Notes: a model not told the origin generated them from the sequence alone. DNA of 64,000 bases from Roseiarcus sp963835885 (GCA_963835885.1 CAWIHF010000009.1:1-64000), one strand, 5' to 3'. Positions 40,737 to 50,037 are shown, counted from the stretch's first letter. Numbers and translations: made by a program.

Positions 40737-41007
40737 GGTCAGGACTCGTCCGTTCGACAAAACAGGCGTGCGAGCCGATCATCGACGGGTCCCCACGTTG
40801 CAATCTCTCTCCAACATTTCCATTGCGCTTTGATGAAGGCGCAGGCTGAATTTGCAAATGTTCGGCGGCGCTGGGCTGCAAAAGCGTTTCGCTGTAAGAT
40901 GCCGTTGCGCCGAGGTCCTGAACATGGTTCGGCGCGTTCCGTTTCCAGGCCGGCTATCCGGCGCCGTTTGGAGCCGCTCGACCTCCGAGCGCAACGAGGT
41001 AAGCTGA
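40737..41007. other. Spacer before the CBS gene, no feature seen
   Basis: About 270 bases with no supported gene. A slightly lower GC patch at 40795-40860 may hold the promoter of the CBS protein gene, but no clear hexamers are seen. Confidence 0.35.
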
Positions 41008-42051
41008 TTGCCGCGCGCCCAACATTCCGAAAGTGCACTCTACCTGCTTGCCGGGGACTTGATGAGCTCACCCGCCATCGTCGCCAACGAAACCAATTCC
41101 GTACGAGAGGTCGCACGGCTGATGCTCGAGCACGGAATCGGCGGCGTTCCCGTGATCGGCGCCTCGGGCGCGGCGATCGGCATGGCCAGCGACGGCGACC
41201 TGATGGGCCGCCGGTCCGACGAAGGTCACCGGGACTGGTGGCTTACGATGCTCGCCGACGGCGTCCCTTCGCACGGCATGTTCGGTTCAGGCGTCGAACG
41301 AACCATCCGTGACGTCATGTCGGCGCCCCTGATCAGCATTTCCCCGGGCACATCGGTCCAGGACATCGCCGAAGCCTTGCAGGCGCATCGCATCAAGCGG
41401 CTGCCGGTGATCGAGGACGGCCGCTTGCTGGGGGTCGTCAGCCGGGCCGACCTGCTCTGCGTCGTCGAAAGCGTCCCGAGGACCCGGCACGAAGAGGAAA
41501 ACGGCGCCCGAATCCTCGGGTTTCTCGAATCTCTGATAGGCGGGGCTTCGCTGCGCGGCATCCTTGACCGGAGCGGCGGCGCGTCGCAGCACGAAAATAC
41601 GCTCCAGCCGCCAAGGCCTCCGACCTTTTCCGCTTCCGCCTTTCGCAGCAACGTCCGCGCCTTCAAGGCGGAAAGCTTCGATCGGAAGCAGGCGGCGCGG
41701 CGGGAGGCGGAGCTCGACCGCCGCCGCCAGATCAAGGCCCTGCTCGATCACCACGTGGGTGCGCAATTGTGGCGCGAGCTGCTGGAACATGCCGAGCTCG
41801 CGGCCCGCGACGGCGAGCACGAGCTGATGCTGCTGCGCTTTCCATCGGACTTGTGCATCGACGGGGGCCGCAAGATCGACGTCGTCGAGCGAGGCTGGGA
41901 GGAAACGCTGCGCGGCGAAGCCGCCGAAATCTATGACCGCTGGCGGAAGGAGCTGAAACCCCAGGGGTTCGGGCTCGACGCGCGTATCGTCAGCTATGAC
42001 GACCAAGGCGCCATCGGCGACATCGGCCTCTATCTGACTTGGGGGGAATGA
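41008..42051 (+). CDS. Tandem CBS-domain protein
   Basis: Cytoplasmic protein of 347 residues. Two CBS domains fill the first half: LMSSPAIVANETNSVREVAR with HGIGGVPVIGASGAAIGMAS, and VMSAPLISISPGTSVQDIAE with HRIKRLPVIEDGRLLGVVSR. Such pairs bind adenine nucleotides. The second half (from about residue 215) is a helical, charged domain (RREAELDRRRQIKALLDHHV then LWRELLEHAELAARDGEHEL), which I do not recognise. The start is TTG at 41008; the first CBS begins at residue 16. Monocistronic. Confidence 0.85.
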   Translation: MPRAQHSESALYLLAGDLMSSPAIVANETNSVREVARLMLEHGIGGVPVIGASGAAIGMASDGDLMGRRSDEGHRDWWLTMLADGVPSHGMFGSGVERTIRDVMSAPLISISPGTSVQDIAEALQAHRIKRLPVIEDGRLLGVVSRADLLCVVESVPRTRHEEENGARILGFLESLIGGASLRGILDRSGGASQHENTLQPPRPPTFSASAFRSNVRAFKAESFDRKQAARREAELDRRRQIKALLDHHVGAQLWRELLEHAELAARDGEHELMLLRFPSDLCIDGGRKIDVVERGWEETLRGEAAEIYDRWRKELKPQGFGLDARIVSYDDQGAIGDIGLYLTWGE

Positions 42052-42095
42052 AAGCCGCTGAGCAGCCACAGCGGCGGAAGCTGCGAAGACCGTTT

Positions 42096-42548
42096 CTACT
42101 GATCGCCGTTGGGCGCTCCCGAGACGCTGGCGCAGAAGACATAACCGACACCGCGGACCGAACGGATGAGCGGCCGCGCCGGATCGAGGTCGATCTTCTT
42201 GCGCAGCCGCGCAACGAGCGTGTCGATCGACCGGTCGAAATAGGTCCAGGCGCGCCCGCGCAAATCGCGCATGAGGGCGTTGCGCGACAGCGTCCGGCCG
42301 GGCTGGCGAAGGAAGGCCGCAAGGAGATCGTATTCCGAGGACGTCAGATCGACATGTCGGCCCCCCGGGCTGGCGCATTGGCGGGTTATGACGTCAAGCG
42401 TCCAGTCGGCGAAGCGCCAGCGGCTCGCGTCGGAAGCGATTGGCCCCGCAACGCTTTCCGGCGTGAGGATCTCGATCTCCCCGAGGCGCAGGGCGCTTTC
42501 GATCATCGACAGATCAGGGCTATCACCGGAGAGGACGAGGATGCGCAT
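42096..42548 (-). CDS. OmpR-type winged-helix regulator with vestigial receiver
   Basis: Protein of 150 residues. The C-terminal 95 residues are a standard OmpR/PhoB effector domain: VDLTSSEYDLLAAFLRQPGR, LSRNALMRDLRGRAWTYFDR and IDTLVARLRKKIDLDPARPL, LIRSVRGVGYVF. The N-terminus (MRILVLSGDSPDLSMIESAL) keeps only about 35 residues of a receiver-like fold, without room for the phosphorylated Asp or the conserved Lys, so control by phosphorylation is unlikely. An upstream ATG (42614) would add 22 unlikely residues. Divergent from the LysR gene across 275 bases. Confidence 0.8.
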   Translation of the reverse strand: MRILVLSGDSPDLSMIESALRLGEIEILTPESVAGPIASDASRWRFADWTLDVITRQCASPGGRHVDLTSSEYDLLAAFLRQPGRTLSRNALMRDLRGRAWTYFDRSIDTLVARLRKKIDLDPARPLIRSVRGVGYVFCASVSGAPNGDQ

Positions 42549-42822
42549 TGGACTGTCCACCATCGATACCGCCGTCGGACGATTCATCGTCGAGTCGGTC
42601 GAATCGTCGCACATGCTGAACGGCTGTCAATAATTGACGTTAGGGGAGAGGTGAAATTTATTTTCTTTGGCCGCGATCGACCGTCCTCATCCGACTCAGC
42701 TTGGTCCTCGCAGGATTAGTAACCGCCCGAAACAGAACCCGATCCTACGATTATGAGCGGAAGCGAAACGGTGTAAGAACGCCGCGAACCCTACGTCTCC
42801 GAATGATTTCGGGCCCGAATTG
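42549..42822. other. Divergent regulatory region between two regulator genes
   Basis: Spacer of 274 bases between the OmpR-type gene (leftward) and LysR-type gene (rightward). An AT-rich patch at 42625-42665 (TTGACGTTAG and AATTTATTTTC) is a plausible place for promoters. No clear LysR box was identified. Confidence 0.4.
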
Positions 42823-43677
42823 ATGCGCAGCATTCCCGTCGATGTCCTCAGGGCGTTCGTCGCCGTCGTCGAGGCGCGCGGGTTCACCAGGGCGGCGGAG
42901 GAGCTCGGCCGCTCGCAACCGACCATCAGCCTGCAAGTCAAGCGTCTCGAGGAGCTTGCGGAAGCGCCGCTGTTCGAAAAACTTCCGCGGTTCGAACTGA
43001 GCCCGGTCGGCGCAGTCTGCTTCGAATATGGCAAGCGTCTCATCCGCCTGCACGACGAGATGCTGGAGGAGGCGTCGCGCCGCAAGACTCCCGGCGCGAT
43101 CCTTCGCGTAGGCATGTCGAGCGAATTCGTCTCCCGCCTGACGCCCCGCCTCGGTCATTTGCGGGCACAGGCAGAGGCAGGGTCGGGGTTCGAGGTGATC
43201 ACGGACGCGTCGGATTCCCTCGCGGTCGCCTTCCGGCAGAAGACACTCGACATCGCGATCGTTGTCGGCGACGAGCGCGATATCGAAGACGCCGAGCGCT
43301 GGCGGGCGCCCCTCGGCTGGTTCGGCTCGGGCGTCGGGGCGCAGATTCGAAAGAAGCCGCTGCCGCTTGTCGTGCCGCCGCAGCGGACTGCGCTGCACGA
43401 GGCGGCGGTCGGAGCGCTGCGCGCCGCGGGGCTGGCCTTCGACATCGTCTGCGCCAGCGCCGATTTTGTGGTGCTCGCCTCCGCCGCTTCCGCCGGCCTC
43501 GGCATCGCGCCGATGATCGAGGGCTTCGCGCCGGATGGATTGGAGCCCTGCGCGGACAAAAGCCTTCCCGCCCTGCCCCCGGTGGCGGTCTCGCTCTTCG
43601 CCCGCTCTACCGCCTTGGCCTCGGCAGACCGCCTCTGGGTCGCAGACGCGGCCGGCGGAACGCTTCAGCCGCTGTAA
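42823..43677 (+). CDS. LysR-family transcriptional regulator
   Basis: Regulator of 284 residues. The N-terminal winged HTH is textbook: IPVDVLRAFVAVVEARGFTR, AAEELGRSQPTISLQVKRLE, PLFEKLPRFELSPVGAV. The effector domain starts at about residue 90 (GAILRVGMSSEFVSRLTPRL) and ends VSLFARSTALASADRLWVAD. ATG 42823 is preferred over an in-frame TTG just before. Ligand and targets cannot be read from sequence; the divergent OmpR-type gene is one possible target. Confidence 0.9.
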   Translation: MRSIPVDVLRAFVAVVEARGFTRAAEELGRSQPTISLQVKRLEELAEAPLFEKLPRFELSPVGAVCFEYGKRLIRLHDEMLEEASRRKTPGAILRVGMSSEFVSRLTPRLGHLRAQAEAGSGFEVITDASDSLAVAFRQKTLDIAIVVGDERDIEDAERWRAPLGWFGSGVGAQIRKKPLPLVVPPQRTALHEAAVGALRAAGLAFDIVCASADFVVLASAASAGLGIAPMIEGFAPDGLEPCADKSLPALPPVAVSLFARSTALASADRLWVADAAGGTLQPL

Positions 43678-43779
43678 CCGGCCTGCGTTGATCTTTGTCA
43701 CAATTTGTCACGTAACGCCGCGCCGTCGCATGGCAGAATCCGACGGGTCCTTCGAGTTGATTTCGAGCGAGCGCCGGCC

Positions 43780-43998
43780 ATGCAAACGCGATCCCGACAA
43801 AAAACCTTCGCCTCCGCCCCGCACGACGAGGACGTCTCGCAGCGCAACGACGAGGAGACCGCACTGCTCGCCGAGTTCATGCGGCATGACTCGGTCGCTT
43901 CGCTCGCCGGCGCGATCGCGGCGCGATTGGGCGGCAACGCAAGGCAAGCGGATCTGCTGGCCCGCGCGAATCTCGCCCCGATGCGCGACGGCCGCTGA
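43780..43998 (+). CDS. Small hypothetical protein
   Basis: Protein of 72 residues, MQTRSRQKTFASAPHDEDVS to the end ANLAPMRDGR; acidic and Ala-rich, helical. It lies 71 bases before the DUF1217 flagellar gene in the same direction and could be co-transcribed. No family recognised; could be chance. Confidence 0.4.
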   Translation: MQTRSRQKTFASAPHDEDVSQRNDEETALLAEFMRHDSVASLAGAIAARLGGNARQADLLARANLAPMRDGR

Positions 43999-44069
43999 CG
44001 CAGGCGAATTAACGAAGGCGCAGCCATTCGCGGTTAGCGTTTCGCAGCCAACCGCATTCCCCGGCGCCG

Positions 44070-44951
44070 ATGACCACGACGACTGCCGCCTATCTGTCCG
44101 TCACGCAGAACCTCGCGCGTTATCAGGCGATGACCGCGGCCGAGCCGGCGGTGAAGTCGGCCACGGCCTATTATGAGGCGAATATTGGCAAGGTCGCATC
44201 GATCCAGGATTTCGTCGGCAACTTCCGACTGTTGTCCTATGCGCTTGACGCCTACGGCCTCGGCGATCAGGTCAACAACACCGCGCTCATCGAAAAGGTG
44301 CTCGAGGGCGGCGTCTCCAATCCGAAGAGCCTCGCCAACACGCTGAGCAATTCGAGGTGGAAGACTTTCGCCGCGGCGTTCGATTTCGTCGGCAACGGAG
44401 CATCCTCGGTATCGTCGGCGAGCGCGGTCAAGACGACGACCCCCGACTATGTCGAACAACAACTCGAAAGCGACCAGGGTGCGCAGGATGTTGGCGTCCA
44501 GCTCGCGCTCTATTTCCAGCGCGTCGCGCCGACCATCTCGAGTGAATATGGCGTTCTCGCCGACCAAAATCTCCTCGAAGTCGCGCAGACGATCTTCGGC
44601 TTGTCGCCTGCAATCAGCGCCACCAACATCGACGCGCACGCGCAGACGCTGTCGAAATTGATGCCGCTCGCCGATCTCAGCGACCCCAAGAAGCTGCAAC
44701 AGCTCACCGAGCGATTCACTGCGATGTACGATCTGACCTACGGGCCGGGCTCCGGCGCGACGACGTCGCTCACAGTGTCGTCGCCCACCGCGAGTTCGAA
44801 CGCCTCGGCCGCTTCGACAATTCTCGCCGGCGTCATCCAGTCGAATGGACAATCAATCGGCGAGGCGCTGAACGCCTCCACCGGCCTCCCTGCTCCGATG
44901 TTCTCAGCCTCGCTGATGTCGAGCCTGCAGAAGTTCACGCTGGGCGGATAG
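44070..44951 (+). CDS. DUF1217 domain flagellar protein
   Basis: Protein of 293 residues of the DUF1217 family, found in alphaproteobacterial flagellar loci. Family segments: TAYYEANIGKVASIQDFVGN, FRLLSYALDAYGLGDQVNNT, ALIEKVLEGGVSNPKSLANT then LSNSRWKTFAAAFDFVGNG, with a second half LALYFQRVAPTISSEYGVLA and VAQTIFGLSPAISATNIDAH. Length and Ser/Ala-rich C-terminal tail (AAQ-type linker, then GLPAPMFSASLMSSLQKFTL) are as expected. It probably works in basal body or hook assembly; the exact role is not established. First flagellar gene of the block. Confidence 0.85.
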   Translation: MTTTTAAYLSVTQNLARYQAMTAAEPAVKSATAYYEANIGKVASIQDFVGNFRLLSYALDAYGLGDQVNNTALIEKVLEGGVSNPKSLANTLSNSRWKTFAAAFDFVGNGASSVSSASAVKTTTPDYVEQQLESDQGAQDVGVQLALYFQRVAPTISSEYGVLADQNLLEVAQTIFGLSPAISATNIDAHAQTLSKLMPLADLSDPKKLQQLTERFTAMYDLTYGPGSGATTSLTVSSPTASSNASAASTILAGVIQSNGQSIGEALNASTGLPAPMFSASLMSSLQKFTLGG

Positions 44952-45009
44952 CGAAGCCGACGGGTCAGGGAAAGGCCCGCGCAATCACCGTATCCGACGG
45001 TCACGCGTC

Positions 45010-46989
45010 ATGCGTCAGGCAGTCATTTCCGGCGCGGCTGCTTCCCGCGCCGATCCGCTCGCGCTCTACAAAGCCGCCTGCCGATCCTGGTCTGAAGGGC
45101 GGCGCGAGGAGGCGATCGCTCGCCTCGACGAGGCGTTGCGGCGCCGGCCGGATTTCGCCGAAGCCCTGACCATGGGCGGCTACATGTTGAGCCAGTGCGG
45201 CAAGCCCAAGGCGGCGCTGCGATTCTATCGACAGGCTCTCCAATTCGATCCCTCGCTCGTCGTCGCTCACACCAACGCCGGGAAAATCCTGTTCGACATG
45301 GGCCGGTTCCAGGAAGCGCTCGCGGCCTTCGAGGCGGCGAGCGCGATCAGTCCCGGCGACGCCGACGCCTGGTGCAGCCGCGCCGGCGCCTTGCGCGAAC
45401 TCGGACGCCTCGAGGAATCGCTTCGAGCCGCGGAATGTGCGCTGGCTCTCCGGCCCGGCTTTGCCGAGGCCGCAATCAACCTCGGCAATGCGCTCCTCAA
45501 GCTCGACCGGATGGAGGAGGCGCTCGCAGCGTATCGGCAGGCGGGCGCGGTGCGTTCGAATTTCGCCGCGGCGCTCTGCGGTGAGGCGCTCGCGTTGCGC
45601 AACCTCGGACAATTCGACCAGGCGCTCACCGCGTTCGAAGCCGCCGAGGCGCTCGGCAGCCGCGAAGCCGTCGCCGGGAGGGGTTGCCTCCTGCTCACGC
45701 TCGGCGATTTCGAACGCGGCTTTGAAGGCTATGAGGCGCGTTGGCTTCAGGGCAAGTCGCTCGCCGAGGCCCTCGGCGCGCGGTTTCCGACTTGGAAAGG
45801 GCATGGACGGCCGGGCGAACGCGTCCTCGTGCTCAACGACCACGGCCTCGGCGATACGATCCAGTTCGTCCGATACCTGCCGCTCATGGCGGCAGCCGGT
45901 GTCGAGACGACTTTCGTCTGTCCGCCCAGGTTGCATCGGGTCCTCTCCTCCCGGATTGAGACGCGTTTTGTCGAGTCGGCGCCAGAGGAGCCGTTCGACG
46001 CCCAGATTGCGATCAGCAGTCTGCCGCACGCCTTTCGGACTCGTCTCGATGCTGTCCCCACGGACACGCCCTATCTGTCGGCTGAACCGGCCTTGGTCGA
46101 AAAATGGTCCAAACGAATCGGATCAGCGGGTCTTAAGATCGGTGTCGCCTGGCAGGGCAATCCGCACCCGGAGGCGGATCGCGCCCGCTCCATGCCGCTC
46201 GCAGCGCTCGCGCCGCTCGCGGCGATCGAAGGTGTCCGGCTGATTTCGCTGCAAAAGGGTTTCGGCGAGGAGCAGCTCCGTGACCTGCCACCCCCCATGC
46301 GCGTCGAAACGCTGGGCCCTGACTTCGACGCGGGCCCCGACGCCTTCGTCGACACTGCGGCGGCGATGGCTCATCTCGACCTCGTCGTCACCTGCGATAC
46401 CTCGATAGCGCATCTGGCCGGCGCAATGGCTCGCCCGGTATGGGTCGCGCTGAAGGTCGACGCCGAATGGCGGTGGATGACGGACCGGACCGACTCTCCC
46501 TGGTACCCGACGATGCGGCTCTTCCGCCAGTCGCGGCGCGGAGTCTGGAGCGACGTGTTCGAGGGCATGGCGCGGGAGCTCTCGCACATGCTCGCCGACT
46601 GCGCCGCGCGCGTGATTCGAACGCCCTGTTCGATCGGCGAACTCATCGACAAGATCACAATTCTGCGCATCAAGGCGGAACGTATCGCCGACGCCGGCAA
46701 GCTCGGCAACGTTCGGCATGAGCTCGCGCTGCTCGAGGCCCTCGCGGAGGAGCAGAGCCTCGTGGGCGCCGCTCTCGAACCGCTCGTCGACAAGCTTGCC
46801 GAAGTAAACACGCGACTGTGGGAGGTAGAAGACGCCTTGCGGCTCTGCGAGCGCCATAAGGACTTCGGACCACGGTTCGTGACGCTCGCCCGCTCCGTCT
46901 ACACGATCAACGACGAGCGCGCCGCGCTCAAGCGCGCGGTCAACCGCCTCTTCCGCTCGGCGCTGGTCGAGGAAAAGAGCTACGCTTGA
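45010..46989 (+). CDS. TPR protein fused to GT9-like glycosyltransferase and DUF6165-like tail
   Basis: Large protein of 659 residues with three parts. Residues 15-245 are six or seven tetratricopeptide repeats (PSLVVAHTNAGKILFDMGRF, EAAINLGNALLKLDRMEEAL). Residues 265-530 resemble the heptosyltransferase/GT-B C-terminal fold: RVLVLNDHGLGDTIQFVRYL, LKIGVAWQGNPHPEADRARS, DLVVTCDTSIAHLAGAMARP and VWVALKVDAEWRWMTDR. The last 120 residues (CSIGELIDKITILRIKAERI, LWEVEDALRLCERHKDFGPR) match the DUF6165-like tail. It sits in the flagellar block near flagellin, so flagellin glycosylation is a fair guess. Confidence 0.85.
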   Translation: MRQAVISGAAASRADPLALYKAACRSWSEGRREEAIARLDEALRRRPDFAEALTMGGYMLSQCGKPKAALRFYRQALQFDPSLVVAHTNAGKILFDMGRFQEALAAFEAASAISPGDADAWCSRAGALRELGRLEESLRAAECALALRPGFAEAAINLGNALLKLDRMEEALAAYRQAGAVRSNFAAALCGEALALRNLGQFDQALTAFEAAEALGSREAVAGRGCLLLTLGDFERGFEGYEARWLQGKSLAEALGARFPTWKGHGRPGERVLVLNDHGLGDTIQFVRYLPLMAAAGVETTFVCPPRLHRVLSSRIETRFVESAPEEPFDAQIAISSLPHAFRTRLDAVPTDTPYLSAEPALVEKWSKRIGSAGLKIGVAWQGNPHPEADRARSMPLAALAPLAAIEGVRLISLQKGFGEEQLRDLPPPMRVETLGPDFDAGPDAFVDTAAAMAHLDLVVTCDTSIAHLAGAMARPVWVALKVDAEWRWMTDRTDSPWYPTMRLFRQSRRGVWSDVFEGMARELSHMLADCAARVIRTPCSIGELIDKITILRIKAERIADAGKLGNVRHELALLEALAEEQSLVGAALEPLVDKLAEVNTRLWEVEDALRLCERHKDFGPRFVTLARSVYTINDERAALKRAVNRLFRSALVEEKSYA

Positions 46990-46995
46990 GAAGTC

Positions 46996-47511
46996 TCAGT
47001 CGAGAATGCCGTAGTCGCGCTCTCTCAGCGCGAACCGATCGCTCGGCTTCAATTTGGACGCGTGATCGTAGAGCCGGACCCCGATGAGCCCGCGACGCCA
47101 GACGACCTTGGCGCACCGCACCTCCGCCGATGCGTCTATATGCACCGCGAGGCGCCGAGGCAGTGGAACGTCACGCGCCAGCGCGAGCCTCAACCCGTGG
47201 GGCGAGCGGTCGCAGACCCGGCACTCGCACACGAACTGGAAAGCTCCGTCGAGCACCTTGGCGGAACGCAAGCGCATGTGCTCGCGCGCGTCGGCGCGCT
47301 GGTCATGGGCGCGACCAGAGTGAAATGGACCGTCCGGCGAGACGAGCCAGTCCGCAATCTGTCCCTGCGCAGCGAGCGCTTCGCCGAGTCCGCCGACGGC
47401 GTCCGGAAGCGTCCGCCGGTTGTCGTGTCTGACGCCCTCGAGCGTCCGTCGGTGAGGACATGCGTGGCGACGGCGGCCGGTTCTGTACGCGCTTAGGTTT
47501 GCGTTAACCAT
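46996..47511 (-). CDS. PilZ-domain protein
   Basis: Protein of 171 residues, probably a cyclic-di-GMP receptor. The PilZ core is in the second half: MRLRSAKVLDGAFQFVCECR, CDRSPHGLRLALARDVPLPR (the D-x-S-x-x-G motif) and AEVRCAKVVWRRGLIGVRLY. The Arg-rich N-terminal RRTLEGVRHDNRRTL may supply the RxxxR ligand motif, although it lies farther upstream than usual. Convergent with the TPR gene, six bases apart. Its place in a flagellar block fits control of motility by c-di-GMP. Confidence 0.7.
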   Translation of the reverse strand: MVNANLSAYRTGRRRHACPHRRTLEGVRHDNRRTLPDAVGGLGEALAAQGQIADWLVSPDGPFHSGRAHDQRADAREHMRLRSAKVLDGAFQFVCECRVCDRSPHGLRLALARDVPLPRRLAVHIDASAEVRCAKVVWRRGLIGVRLYDHASKLKPSDRFALRERDYGILD

Positions 47512-47776
47512 TTAACAGATACATAAAACGATAAGGTTCAGGCATGGTAAATCAGGCGCGTCCCTTCAGATCTCTCGTGTCGGAGCGGTTCCGTTGAATG
47601 TAGAGCGTTGCCATGTTCAACTTTCGTGCAACCAAAATTACGCATCCCAGACTATTATTGGTCTGTCACTCGAATATCCACTCTCCGCTGAGTATCACTT
47701 GTATCAAGCGTAATCGGGTGTGCGTCTGCGTATAACCAGAGTCACCGCTGTCTATTAGGGCCTTCGGAGCTGAACC
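47512..47776. other. Divergent regulatory region before ftcR
   Basis: Spacer of 265 bases between the PilZ gene (leftward) and ftcR (rightward), with lower GC than its surroundings from 47490 to 47720, as expected for promoter DNA. GTTAACCATTTAACAG near 47502-47517 resembles the TTAA-N7-TTAA spacing of CtrA-type sites (TTAACCATTTAA has a spacer of 4, so it is not canonical). Confidence 0.4.
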
Positions 47777-48446
47777 ATGTATATCATCATCGACGATCGC
47801 GACATCGTGGCAGGGGGCTATGCCAACGGTCTTGATCGAGAGGGCGTGTCGTCGACCGGCATCGAAGCGTCCGAATTCCGCGAATGGATCGGCAAGATCA
47901 GCGATTCGGACATGCAAGCTGTCGAGGCCTTCCTGATCGGCGATTGCGGCGAACGGGAAGCGCTGTCGCGGATGATTCGGGAACGGTCCGAGGCGCCGGT
48001 CCTCTGCCTCAACGAGCGCCAGTCGCTTGACGATACACTGGGTCTTTTCGCCGCTGGCGTCGACGACGTGGTGCGCAAGCCGGTGCACGTGCGCGAGATC
48101 CTGGCGCGCGTTGGCGCGATCAACCGGCGCGTCTTCGGCGAAAAAGGGCATGTGTCGGTCGGCGAGCTGCGCGTCTATTTCGACGGGCGCGAGCCCGAGG
48201 CGAATGGCGAACCGTTCCCCCTTCCGCGCCGCGAGCGGCGCATCCTTGAATTCCTGCTGCGTTGTCGTGGCCGGCGCGTCAGCAAGACGCAGATCTTCAA
48301 CGCCGTCTACGGGCTGTTCGACGAGAACGTCGACGAGAACGTCATCGAGAGCCATATCAGCAAGCTGCGCAAGAAGCTGAAGCAACGCCTCGGGTTCGAC
48401 CCGATCGAACTCAAGGCGCTTTCTCGGTTACTGCATCGAGAAGTGA
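47777..48446 (+). CDS. ftcR: Flagellar transcriptional regulator FtcR (frame break at end)
   Basis: OmpR-family protein of about 223 residues resembling FtcR, the master regulator of flagellar genes in Brucella and other Rhizobiales. The degenerate receiver begins MYIIIDDRDIVAGGYANGLD and has LFAAGVDDVVRKPVHVREIL; the effector domain is PFPLPRRERRILEFLLRCRG then IFNAVYGLFDENVDENVIES and HISKLRKKLKQRLGFDPI. Near 48410 one extra A is needed to explain the end: the family tail DSRRFLGYCIEK ends with TGA at 48446. The uncorrected frame would run on to 48628 through a terminator, supporting the correction. Confidence 0.88.
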
Positions 48447-48461
48447 ACGCATCGCCATTGG

Positions 48462-48494
48462 GCCCCGTCTGCGCAAGCGCAGGCGGGGCTTTTG
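48462..48494 (+). terminator. Intrinsic terminator after ftcR
   Basis: GCCCCGTCTGCG and CGCAGGCGGGGC form a strong stem closed by a CAAG-type loop, followed by TTTTG. It begins 16 bases past the corrected ftcR stop and lies between convergent ftcR and flagellin genes. Confidence 0.85.
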
Positions 48495-48591
48495 TGTTTC
48501 CGGGTCGTATCTATGCGGTTGACCCGCGCGCTATTTTTCCCAGGAAGAGGCTTGCCGGCGACAGGGCGAGTGGCGCGCGCAGAATCTCCCC

Positions 48592-49761
48592 TCAGCTAAA
48601 CAGCTTCAGGATCAACGCCGCGTTCTGATTGGCGACCGACAACGACTGGATGCCGAGCTGCTCCTGGGTCTGCAACGCCTGTAGCCGGGTCGACGCCGTG
48701 TTCATGTCTGCGTCGACCAAGCCAGACACGCCATTGGCGTAGTTAGTCGTCAGGGAGGAGTTGAACGTGGACGCCGTCGTCATCCGGTCCTGCGTTGCGC
48801 CGATCAGCGCAGCGTAGTTCGTCACGGCGGCGAGCGCCTGATTGACGGCAGTCAGTCCCGCGGCCGCGGTCGTCGCCCCGCCGACCTGGAAGGGCGAGCT
48901 GGCGCCGGTGAGATCGATTCCGCCCTGAGTGAGGAGGTTGTTCGTGGCGGCCGTCGTGGTCGTCGACGAAACCGCGAGGGACGCGGCGGTCGCAAAGGTA
49001 AGCGAGGTGTCGGTCGTGGAATTGTTTCCGTTCGAGTCGAGCGCGGTGTAGGTCGTCGTCGTGGTATTTCCGTAGAGATCCTCGGACTGGATCGTCAGCG
49101 TCGCTGGCCCCGAAGACGAGGCGGTAATGACGTCGTTGCCATAGGAAAGCGTGGCGTTGCTGGGGGGGGCGGCGTAGAGGGCCGCCAAGTCGGCGATCGT
49201 GGCCGGGTCTGAGATTGTCGACGTGGTCGTGGTGGTCGTCGGCGTCGAGGCGGCGCCGCCCGTCAGCGCAGCAGCGGCGAACGAGATGGTGTTCACCGTG
49301 CCGCCCGTCGCGCTCGCATTGAAACCGGCGACGAAGCTCAATGTGCTCTGAGTGCCGTTCAAGACATTGAGGCCGTTGAACGAGGCGGCATTCACCGCGT
49401 CGGTAAGCTGTGCGCCGAGTGACGCAAGGGACGTGTTGATGTTGCCGATGTTGGCGCCAGGGTTCTGCGCTTCCGTCAGCGCCGTCGCCATCGAATTGAG
49501 CGTCGTGATGACGGAGTTGATCGCCGAACTGGCGGTTGCGAGGACTGACTGCCCTTCCGACATTGCGCTGTTGGCGGCCGTCACGATGCCGCTGTCGTTG
49601 TTGAGCTGCGTGGCGATCGACCAGTAGGACGAATTGTCCGCCGCGCTAGCGACACTAAGGCCGGTCGAAACCTGGTTCTCGACCGTCGCCAAGGACTGTT
49701 GCGTCATCTGCAGGGATTGCAGGGCGCTCAAGGCGGCAGAGTTATTGAGAATCGAACTCAT
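48592..49761 (-). CDS. Flagellin
   Basis: Filament protein of 389 residues. The D0/D1 N-terminus reads MSSILNNSAALSALQSLQMT and VENQVSTGLSVASAADNSSY; the C-terminus is RLQALQTQEQLGIQSLSVAN followed by NAALILKLF, the usual alphaproteobacterial flagellin ends. The central domain (about residues 170-310) is very rich in Thr, Ser and Ala, including a run of six Thr, giving many possible O-glycosylation sites. Start ATG 49761 has a clear AGGAGCACC-type site upstream. Single flagellin gene in this window, convergent with ftcR. Confidence 0.95.
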   Translation of the reverse strand: MSSILNNSAALSALQSLQMTQQSLATVENQVSTGLSVASAADNSSYWSIATQLNNDSGIVTAANSAMSEGQSVLATASSAINSVITTLNSMATALTEAQNPGANIGNINTSLASLGAQLTDAVNAASFNGLNVLNGTQSTLSFVAGFNASATGGTVNTISFAAAALTGGAASTPTTTTTTSTISDPATIADLAALYAAPPSNATLSYGNDVITASSSGPATLTIQSEDLYGNTTTTTYTALDSNGNNSTTDTSLTFATAASLAVSSTTTTAATNNLLTQGGIDLTGASSPFQVGGATTAAAGLTAVNQALAAVTNYAALIGATQDRMTTASTFNSSLTTNYANGVSGLVDADMNTASTRLQALQTQEQLGIQSLSVANQNAALILKLFS

Positions 49762-50037
49762 GGAGGTGCTCCTGTCGGAAATGGTCACAATACGTGTGGC
49801 GACACTTCGGATTCGCACCGAGACGACGAAGCGGCCGCATGCCGTTAGGCTTCCTGAAAGCCTAATTCGTCGTGTTGGCCCGGCAGGCGCTGTATCGGCC
49901 AGGCGAAGGCACACTAGGACGAACCGCCTAATGGCGGGTTAATCGCGCAGAGGTCGCCGGGGAGCAAGGTCGAGCGCAACCTCTGCGCAAGCTCCGACCA
50001 TGACGATGCCGATACGAAATCCCATCCTGGTTCATGC
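49762..50037. other. Divergent promoter region between flagellin and fliF
   Basis: Spacer of about 275 bases. An ATG at 50000 is in frame with the FliF body, so it could be the start; if the frame-break interpretation is right the start is the GTG at 50038. No clear sigma-54 or CtrA site was found by eye. Confidence 0.4.

Noticed and set aside
40038..41312. 424-residue plus-strand frame
   Set aside because: Very Arg/Pro-rich, covers two better minus-strand small genes and the start of the CBS gene in another frame.
48447..48628. Extended C-terminus of FtcR
   Set aside because: The extension runs through a strong terminator hairpin and lacks homology; one extra A near 48410 explains it.
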